Positions 56,831 through 64,000 of a stretch of DNA of 64,000 nt are shown piece after piece. Position numbers and translations under genes: made by a program. The notes under the pieces are model-generated. The model was not told the DNA's origin. It did no database searches and saw only the letters and a program-made list of their open reading frames with translations. The DNA is taken from positions 3,100,001-3,164,000 of the forward strand of contig JBHGNT010000013.1 in the NCBI GenBank assembly GCA_043228905.1, written 5' to 3'. Numbering within the stretch: position 1 is the stretch's first letter; each line of letters begins with the position of its first letter. This DNA comes from Azolla caroliniana (lineage: Eukaryota > Polypodiophyta).

Positions 56831-58777
56831 AAACTTTTTTTTTTCCCAAAATGAAGCTACTTTCCCATTAGTTAGGGAGGATTATTACAAAGAGAATGTA
56901 CAAGGAGGCTTATACATAGATCGGGGAATCTCCCTCCGATCAAGTTCAAGAAAATGAGACTAGTTACATTGCCTTTCAGACTGACTACTTAATGTAAGTA
57001 CCTATAGCTCAAAACGGTGCCCTTCAGTGTTGCTTAGTACGAGACAACTCTTGGGGCCAACAACGAAGGGAGGGTGGTAAGTGAGTCGGAACCAGCCAAC
57101 GTGGGGGCTGGTAGTTCCACCTCGGGCCACTTCCTCCTTGTGTCTCCATAGGTGTGTTCTGCCATTTCTGCCAAAAGCGCAAACGTTCAGTGACCACGTC
57201 ATTGGAATGGTTGCAAACCTCGTCCAATTGCCCTCGTAGGCAGTTGATAAGCACAAACCATATGTCCATGATCACTTCCTCTGGGGGGCTGCACCAGATC
57301 TTGAAAGACCATTAGGCATTGCGCTTTCCATACATACCACAGGGTGAAGCCTGCGATCATCATGCAAATTTCTAGGAACCTAGGGGATGCGAACTGCAAG
57401 CGTCTCTCAAATCGAATCTTGGCGATTTTGCCTCTCATGCATACGTAGCACCAACTATCCGCATTGAAGGCGTCCATCTACCTATCAACGGAGTGATCAA
57501 TCCATGCCGCAACACTCCACGATGTTGTTCCTTCCACTTCACATGCCGCAAGGAGGCGAGTCACTCTATCCCATACCTTTTGAGCTTGAGAGCAATCCCA
57601 CAGACAATGCCTCAAAGTCTCAAAAGGTGAATGGCAAAGTGGGCAGCCTAACGGGCCGCCACGTTTACCTAGCCATTCGCCAACGGGAACCACATTATGA
57701 CTGATTTGCCACCAAACTTTATCTTTTCCGGCATGTGGAGATGCTAGAGACCCTTCCAAAAGGTAATGAGCACCTCATCAAGGATGCCCAATGTACGCCA
57801 ACCATTGCGTAAGGGGCCGTCTAGCTGCAGTTGAAAAGTCCGGCCCAGTTTAGTGTTGTACTCGAAGAAATGGCGAAATCTGCCATCATGTTTCCAGCTA
57901 AAATCCCTTGGGTCCCATTCTAGTTCGACGAGGGGATGACAACCATATACCCATAACTTCCAATGGGGTTCCACCTTAGCAACATCCGAGTTTGTCTTCC
58001 AGATGTTATCAACCTACGCCACCACATGGATTGGGTGCCAAGAGCCCCTACTTTAACTCTCCCCAAAAATTGTATCTCTTCCTGATCCGCTCACGCCCTT
58101 CAACAACTTAACCCTTCCAACCTCATCAAAGAGACCGAACCAAGCATCTTCTCTCACTTCCCCCATCGGAACCCTATCAACTGCCTCAACTATCAATCTC
58201 CGCATTTTCATGGCTCCCTTGAGGGGAGGGAATGGGACCTCATGGGCTCCTCCTAAAGCCACTGTGCGTCTCCAATCATCTATAGAGTGGAGCCATGTTT
58301 GCGCCAGCTTTCCCCATGCTAGGCCCTTAAGCTTCCCTAACATCATGTTGTCACTTGTTCACACCTGAGGGTTCCAAAATAATGGTTGTCTAGACCACTT
58401 GATTAGTGTCTTCGGCGTGTGCTTGACCAAATGATGTCGTACGTGACACCATGCCCACAAGATGGAGTTCGTGACCCTCTCCTCCGGATGACAAACCATC
58501 TTGGGTGGGACTCCGCTCATGCAACACCAATTCAAGGAGTCAGGCAAAGGCCTACCATACTTGGGAGTCCCTGCCTGCAACCTATTGCGAAGTAGAACCT
58601 TCCAACACCGCTTACCTGGCAGGAGGCATCGAACCACCATTTTGGCTAGCAATGCTCGGCTCTGCATTAAGGGGTCTATGAGGCCAAGCCCCCCTTTGGC
58701 CTGCGGTTGTGTTAACCAATGCCATGACACTCTGGCGGCAACCATCGAGCTGTCCTTACCTAACCATATAAACCCCA
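56831..58777 (-). pseudogene. LINE ORF2 3' half: RT C-terminus and zf-RVT domain
   Basis: Read on the minus strand from 58777: G-F-I-W-L-G-K-D, V-S-W-H-W-L-T-Q-P, K-G-G-L-G-L and R-A-L-L-A-K-M belong to the thumb and C-terminus of plant LINE RT. In a later frame (57759-57478) come D-K-V-W-W-Q-I-S-H-N, C-P-L-C-H-S-P-F-E-T-L-R-H-C-L-W-D-C, the CCHC zf-RVT domain. Then T-L-W-Y-V-W-K-A-Q-C ends the protein near 57200. At least three stops or frameshifts break it. A minus-strand A-run at 56832-56842 may be the poly(A) tail. The 5' part is separated by the Copia element that begins at 58778 and would lie beyond the window. Confidence 0.8.
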
Positions 58778-59163
58778 TGTAAAAAGTAGCGTGCGGAAGC
58801 AAGTATGAAGACAGAACAGAAGGAAGGAGATTCAGATTCAATGGAGAGCTTGGGCTTACACGGTATACGCAGGAGAGACAGAGAGAGAAACACAAAAAAC
58901 TATATTCAACAATAATACTCAGTCTGTACATAAGACGTGCTCAGTGAACACTTTTATACAAGTCCTAGAAGGACTGACCGAAGTACTGACAGTACTTCAA
59001 TGCTCATCAAGAGCTCCTACACTAACTCCCAAATATATTCCTCACGGAATATCTTCCCTAACAGCCTCCCGGTTTACGCACTCGGCCTAACCGATCGGTC
59101 CCAACCGATCCGGTCCTCGGCTTCTTCAGCTGATCCAGCCGATGTTGACCTTGTCTCTCAACA
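58778..59163 (-). repeat. 3' LTR of the Copia element
   Basis: 386 bp with TG..CA ends (minus strand TGTTGAGAGACAAGG to TTTTTACA). It lies directly after the polypurine tract. It includes a TATAAAAGTG stretch (minus strand, near 58950). Its 5' partner is outside the window, so age and target duplication cannot be read here. LINE sequence resumes at 58777. Confidence 0.85.
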
Positions 59164-59481
59164 CTCCCCCTCAAGCTCAACTCGAGGCTCTTCGGGATCC
59201 TCGGGCTCACAGCTCTGGTTCCTCCTGGCTTCACACCTCGCTCGCGCTCCTCGACCTGTTCGACTCCGCGTGCTTCGACCCTTCTGGTCGGCTTGTCTGC
59301 TTATGCGGCCCTTATCAGCTCTTCTGTTGTTGCGGTGTTGACGCTTCTCCTGCTGCCTTTTCTTCCGCTTGGGCCTCGGTTGATTCAGCGTGTCTGAATC
59401 AAACATCCGAACCGACTCGACTACCTCCAATCGGTTTTCGCTCTCGTCCGAGTTGGCTGTCTCCAACTCGTCTTCGGTCAT
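59158..59481 (-). pseudogene. C-terminal basic extension of the Copia polyprotein
   Basis: After the 20-bp duplication the minus-strand frame runs on for 107 codons. It has an acidic start (E-D-E-L-E-T-A-N-S-D-E-S-E) and a very basic middle (R-P-K-R-K-K-R-Q-Q-E-K-R), then ends V-E-L-E-G-E-C and a stop, so the last codons are the polypurine tract and the first LTR bases. Without the duplication this would be fused to the RNase H frame, giving an unusual tail of about 190 residues beyond the A-D-I-F-T-K-P-L block where Copia proteins normally end. The role is unknown. The basic stretch could be a nuclear signal. Confidence 0.55.
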
Positions 59482-60398
59482 CTCGCCCTCGATGGCGTCA
59501 TCTCGCCCTCGATGGCGTCATCTTCCCCATGCATGGTTGACTTCGGCTCTCTCCTTCGGTTGCTCCCCTTCTGTCTGCTTCCGAACTTTTTCGCGGGTCC
59601 GCCCTCGGCTTCTTCAGCCGATCCGAAGTCGAACTCGACAACCGAGTCAACCGACTCGGTGGTGTCGCGGTCTCCGCTCCTTTCCTGCTGCCTTGCTTGG
59701 TCATTCGGGACTGTTCTCCCCCTCAAGTTTGGCACGTCGAGGTGACGCAATCCGAGCGCACCTGAGAATTGCCGCAACTTGTCCAGACCAAGAGGCTTGG
59801 TGAAGATGTCGGCAGTCTGCCGATCCGTCGGAACGTACTGAAGTTCGACTTCACCGGAAAGGACACGCTCATGGACGAAATGGTAGTGCACCTCAATGTG
59901 CTTGGTCTGGGCGTGGAAAACGGGGTTTTTCGCGAGCTGGATGCTGCTAAGGTTGTCGCAGTAGATCGTCGTCGGATCTGACACCTCCTCTTGCAGGTCC
60001 TTAAGCAGCCGCTTCAACCATATGGCTTCGCATGTCGCGACAGCCGCTCCTCGGTACTCCGCTTCGGTGCTCGATAGTGCAACTGTCGGCTGCTTCTTAC
60101 TGCTCCACGCGATCGCAGCACTCCCGAGGGAGAACGCGTATCCGGACGTGGATCGGCGATCGGCGGCGTTGCCAGCCCAATCAGCATCGGTGTAGCTAAC
60201 TAACTGCGCGGCTGCACCGGTCCGATATAGCAGTCCTCGGTCCTTAGTGCCACTTACGTATCGCAGTATGCGTTGCGCACACTGAAGGTGCTCCTCGGTA
60301 GGTCGCGCCATGAATTGACTGATCACCCCGACCGGATAACTGAGGTCGGGTCGGGTGATGGTCAAGTATATGAGGCTTCCGACAATTTGTCGGAACCT
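59478..60398 (-). pseudogene. Copia RNase H domain
   Basis: I-L-R-Y-V-S-G-T, Y-T-D-A-D-W-A-G, S-S-T-E-A-E-Y, Y-C-D-N-L-S-S and A-D-I-F-T-K-P-L are all intact, including the catalytic acidic residues. The domain is out of frame with the RT because of a one-base change near 60465. It ends artificially at 59478 because of the 20-bp tandem duplication. Confidence 0.88.
59481..59520. repeat. Perfect 20-bp tandem duplication
   Basis: TCTCGCCCTCGATGGCGTCA occurs at 59481-59500 and 59501-59520 without a mismatch. It shifts the Copia frame by two bases and truncates the polyprotein. Being perfect, it is recent or a sequencing/assembly artefact. Confidence 0.97.
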
Positions 60399-60400
60399 CG

Positions 60401-61987
60401 TCAGGTTGCATATCTTTCCCGTATCGGGACGAAGCTTGATGGTTCTGTCCAGAGGAGTCGAGACGGACTACAGTCGGCCATCCTGAATTTGAAGAGCATA
60501 CTCAGTACGTAATGACGTTGGCTGATCAATATGCCTTCAGGGGTACGGATCACTTCGATCCCGAGGAAGTAATGAAGGTCCCCCAAATCCTTCATGTCGA
60601 ACGATGCCGCAAGCTGAAGCTTCACGCAGTCGATTTCTCCTAGGTCGGCGCCGGTGATGACCAAGTCATCAACATATAGCAAAATACTAACTGGTCCGAG
60701 TCGACCTTTCCGGATGAACAGGGAAGAGTCCAATTTTGACGTGACGAAGCCCATCCGACGCAGTTGTTGCGTGATCTTCGCATTCCAGGCACGCGGGGCT
60801 TGCTTCAGTCCGTAAAGGGACTTCTTCAGTCGGCATACTGCCGAGGAGTTCGTTCCGGAGTGAAATCCGGGGGGTTGTACCATGTACACCTGTTCCTCAA
60901 GGTCACCTTGCAAGAACACATTCTTTACATCCATCCGATGTAAGTGCCACCCCTTCGCCGCAGCTACTGTGAGTAAAACACGGACGGTCGTCATTTTCGC
61001 GACCGGCGCAAACGTCTCATCGTAGTCGATGTTGTGTTTCTGCGCATAGCCCTTTGCCACTAGCCAAGCCTTATATCGGTTGACCGAGCCATCGGTGTTG
61101 TACTTGACCTTGTACACCCACCTACACCTGATCGGCTTCACACCCTTCGGTGCGTCAACCAGGTCCCAGGTCTCGTTCTCCGCCAATGCGTGCATCTCTT
61201 CCTCCATTGCGGCACGCCAATTCACGTCTTTAGCCGCTTCTGCGTAGCTCTCCGGCTCATGCACTTCCACTACACAGGTCATGTACGCATAATGATACGC
61301 CATGTACTCGTTGTATCCGAACCACACAACTGGGTTCTTCTGGCGGGTAGATCGACGTAATCTCACATTAGCCGATGTCGAGGCCTTCTCGGTCAACGCG
61401 GTCTTCAGCTTTAAAGACCCGTCACCGGTTCCCTCGGAGTCGGACTCGCGTCGGTCTGACTCGTTCCTTTCTGTGCCGGAATCCGACACCTTCTTCTTCC
61501 CTTTCTCTTTGCGCGTAAGCCGTCTCCTCGGCTTCTTGCGCGGCGAATGCACGGCCGAGTCTCCACTACTCTCCGGCTCTTCATCGGACTGGTCGTACCG
61601 ACTCAGTCGTCCAATCGGTCCACTTAACCGGAGTGAAATCAGACTCTCTTCGCGGGTCTCGATTTCGGGCTCATCCGGAGGCATCTCGGTCTCGCTGACC
61701 TCATCGTCAGAGCTCGGATTGGAGTCGAGGTTCGTAGTCGAGGGCAGGTACCAGGATGCAGACTCGTCAAACACAACGTCGCGGCTGACACGCGCTTGTT
61801 TGGTGCGAGGGTTATAACACTTATAACCCTTCTGCTCGTCCGAGTAACCGACCAAGATGCATTTCTCGGCCTTTGCGTCCAGCTTCCTCCTTTTCTCCTT
61901 CGGTATATGCACATACACAATGCTACCGAACACGCTCAAGTGTTGCAAGTTCGACTTCGTTCCGAAATATAGCTCGTGCGCCGACAC
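60401..61987 (-). pseudogene. Copia reverse transcriptase and upstream linker
   Basis: Begins inside the integrase tail (V-S-A-H-E-L-Y-F-G-T-K) and has the acidic, Ser/Arg-rich linker common in Copia. The RT follows: W-R-A-A-M-E-E-E-M, R-C-R-W-V-Y-K-V-K, H-R-M-D-V-K-N-V-F-L-Q-G (motif A Asp), L-Y-G-L-K-Q-A-P-R-A-W and L-L-Y-V-D-D-L-V-I (catalytic Y-V-D-D). All key residues are kept over 528 codons. It is in the same frame as gag-integrase, separated only by the stop at 62006. It ends by frameshift after M-A-D-C-S-P. Confidence 0.92.
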
Positions 61988-62005
61988 TTTGTCTCCAATC
62001 CGGTT

Positions 62006-63999
62006 CTAGATGTATACCGCGGTCCTTACCGCCTTGGCCAAGTAGAACTTGGGCAAGCTCTTCTCCTCCAGCATTGCCCATGCCACTTCCACAACTAACC
62101 GATTCTTCCTCTCGGCCACGCCGTTCTGCTCTAGCGTGTATCTACAACTGAATTCGCGCCGAATTCCCATTTGTTGTAGATAACCGTTGAATTGACCGGA
62201 AAAGTACTCTTTCCCACCATCCGACCGCAGGCACTTGATCTTCCGTCCCGTTTCCGTTTCCACGAACCCTTTGAGGTCACGGAAACAGTCGAAGACTTCG
62301 CTCTTCCTCTCAATGAGGTAGATCCACGTGTGCCGCGTGTGGTCGTCGATGAAGGAGACGAAATATCGGCTCCCGCCAAGACTAACGTTTTGTGTCGGCC
62401 CCCATACATCGGAGTGTATAAGGTCGAGCTTGTTCCGGCTCCGGTTTCGCTCGTTGGGGAAAGGAAGTCGGTGTTGCTTCCCGAGCTGGCAGGCTTCACA
62501 AATTTGTGCCTTTCGGCCACTAAATTTGGGCAATCCGAACACTACCTGTTTCGATTGCAGGTCTTGAAGCCTCTGGTGGTTGACGTGGCCTATCCGCTTG
62601 TGCCACAAGTCGATGTCCGACTCGGCTTTTTGTCCCTTCGCGAACATTGTGGTGCCGCCGTCAGTGGAGTCGAGGATGAACATCCTCCCGTCTCTGCGCC
62701 CTTGCGCAATCACACGGCCTTCTTCCTCAATGAAGCACCCGAGGTGTGTAAACCGAACCTCCATCCCTTGGTCGACGATCTGTCCGACCGAGACCAAGTT
62801 CTTCGTGATTGTCGGGACGTGAAACACGTTCATGAGTTTCCCTTTCTGCCCGACATGGCTAAGGGGAACTTCTCCGACATTCGCGATCGGATGCGGAGTG
62901 TCGTCTCCTGTTGCGACTACTCCAGGTTGTATCGGTTTTTCAAGGTACGAGAACCACTCCTTATGGCTCGTCATGTGGTTTGACGCACCGGAGTCTACGT
63001 ACCACACCTCGTCCGATCTCGGGGTGCTTTGTTTCATTGAGTTTGCTTCGTGTCTCGTCACGAAGACAGACCCTTCTCCGGCTCTCCCGGAGTCTTCGGC
63101 GTAGTGCGATCGCTGCCGATTTCCCTTGTCGGTATGTCCGGAGCTATTTCCGGAACCGGTTCTCTCCAAATCGGCATGCTTCTTCCAGCACTCGCTTTCC
63201 CTGTGGCCTTTCTTGCCACAGTACCAGCACTCCGCGATGGCCTTCCCTTGCCGGTTCTCATCGCTTCGACTCCCCCTGTTTCCAGAGGGTCCGGAGTTGC
63301 TGTCGGCATCACCTCGGTGCCTTCTTCCTTGATCTCGTCGGCCGCCTTCATTGCGCCCCGACTCGCCTCGTCCTCCACGTCCACGGGGCCTATCTCGCTC
63401 CGTGTATAGCATTCTGCTGTCGGTGTGCGTGCTCGTCGACGCACCCGCGTGGTTCTCCTCTACCAGGAGCATCGACTGTAAGTCGAAAAAGGACGGCGTA
63501 TTCTCCCGGGTATACACAGCCGTTCGGAACGCTCCGAACTTCAACACCAAACCTCCGAGACAGATCTGGACCATCTCGCTCTCCTCGATGTTCACCTCTA
63601 TGGAGGCGAGGGAGTCGCAGATATCCTTGATCTTCGAGGTATAGTCCGCCACCGACAAGTCGCGTTGTCGTAGGTTGCTCAACTCCTGTCGGAGCTGAAG
63701 CTTCCTGGCTGTGGTGCTCGCGGCGAAAATCTTCCTCAGATTTTCCCACGCACCCTTCGGCGTCTTTGCATCCCGAACATAGCTCAATAGTTGTTCGCCC
63801 ACACACGATGCGAAGTAGTATAATACCCTGCTCGCCAATTGCTCCCACGACGGGAAGTCTCTGTGTGTCGATTCGGGTGCCGCGTCATTAGCTCCTTCAA
63901 CATAACTCCAGTAGTCGTGTCCGAGCAAGTACTGGTGCATCTTGTAGGACCAAGACGCGTAGTTGGTTCTGTCGAGCTTCTCTGTTGGAAGCGAGCTCG
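62006..63999 (-). pseudogene. Copia gag-protease-integrase (5' end outside window)
   Basis: The frame is already open at the window edge (K-L-D-R-T-N-Y-A-S-W-S-Y-K-M), so gag starts beyond 64000. The UBN2 gag is followed by C-W-Y-C-G-K-K-G-H-R-E-S-E-C (intact knuckle) and W-Y-V-D-S-G-A-S-N-H-M (protease). Integrase follows: L-W-H-K-R-I-G-H with C-E-A-C-Q-L-G-K (zinc finger), L-I-H-S-D-V-W-G-P, F-I-D-D-H-T-R-H-T-W and N-G-V-A-E-R-K-N (D, D, E). A TAG at 62006-62008 stops the frame after A-V-Y-I, where relatives continue with L-N-R or T-N-R, so one base change explains it. Confidence 0.92.
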
Positions 64000-64000
64000 C

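Larger units (their letters stand above)
58778..63999 (-). mobile_element. Ty1/Copia retrotransposon, 3' LTR plus nearly complete polyprotein
   Basis: Minus-strand element: gag, protease, integrase, RT, RNase H, C-terminal extension, polypurine tract (GCTTGAGGGGGAG, minus strand, 59164-59176) and 3' LTR 58778-59163. The gag start, primer site and 5' LTR lie beyond 64000. It is GC-richer than the neighbouring DNA. Only three lesions stop a single frame: a stop (62006), a one-base shift (about 60465) and a 20-bp duplication (59481-59520). It interrupts the LINE at 58777, so it is the younger element. Confidence 0.93.

Noticed and set aside
61302-63630. Long plus-strand frames over the Copia element (for example 62192-62983 and 62911-63630)
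   Set aside because: They are shadows of the GC-rich minus-strand polyprotein and carry no domain.

Overview
This window is nuclear DNA of a flowering plant. Three intron-rich host genes belong to plant families and are split by introns with GT..AG borders: a chloroplast-type beta-amylase (minus strand, 8.9-13.1 kb, 8 exons, 544 aa), an AVT6/SNAT-like amino-acid transporter (minus, 20.5-24.3 kb, 5 exons, 457 aa) and a CDC48C/NVL-type double AAA ATPase (plus, 46.5-53.9 kb, 10 exons, 914 aa). I placed their exon borders by eye, and the reading frame stays open across every junction. The rest is AT-rich intergenic DNA full of nested, decayed retroelements. The species cannot be named from the sequence.

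Layout: 0-4.4 kb holds a decayed LINE (ORF1 zinc knuckle, endonuclease start, pre-RT segment) interrupted by rearranged Ty3/Gypsy fragments between two 235-bp direct repeats. 6.4-7.3 kb holds LTR-like sequence with a GC-rich 54-bp minisatellite. 8.9-13.1 kb is the beta-amylase gene. 13.6-18.2 kb is tandem and higher-order repeats and microsatellites. 18.2-18.65 kb is a GC-richer, promoter-like block. 20.5-24.3 kb is the transporter gene. 25.5-31 kb is hairpins and LTR relics. 31.8-36.9 kb is a decayed Ty1/Copia element carrying two later insertions with target-site duplications: an 890-bp TG..CA element containing tRNA-like promoter boxes, and a 512-bp hAT-like MITE. 37.7-38.9 kb is an antisense Copia gag relic. 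39.2-44.15 kb is a Penelope-like element. 44.2-45.6 kb is MITE and LTR relics. 46.1-53.9 kb is CDC48C. 56.8-58.8 kb is an antisense LINE 3' half, and 58.8-64.0 kb is a fairly young Ty1/Copia element inserted into that LINE and running off the window.

The most interesting object is at 39199-44151. Two ~398-bp direct repeats (pseudo-LTRs) flank a Penelope-type reverse transcriptase whose conserved blocks are all visible. No GIY-YIG endonuclease follows the RT. Each pseudo-LTR carries the same 53-nt sequence, which folds into a complete minimal type-I hammerhead ribozyme (CTGATGA, GC-rich stem II, GAAA, very short stem III, long stem I). The RT frame is broken in several places, so this copy is probably dead, but both ribozymes look intact. 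An endonuclease-lacking, hammerhead-bearing Penelope-like retroelement in a flowering plant would be unusual and is the first thing to follow up.

The host genes do not form a pathway. Beta-amylase breaks down starch in plastids, AVT6 moves amino acids across an endomembrane, and CDC48C is expected to act in nucleolar 60S ribosome maturation.
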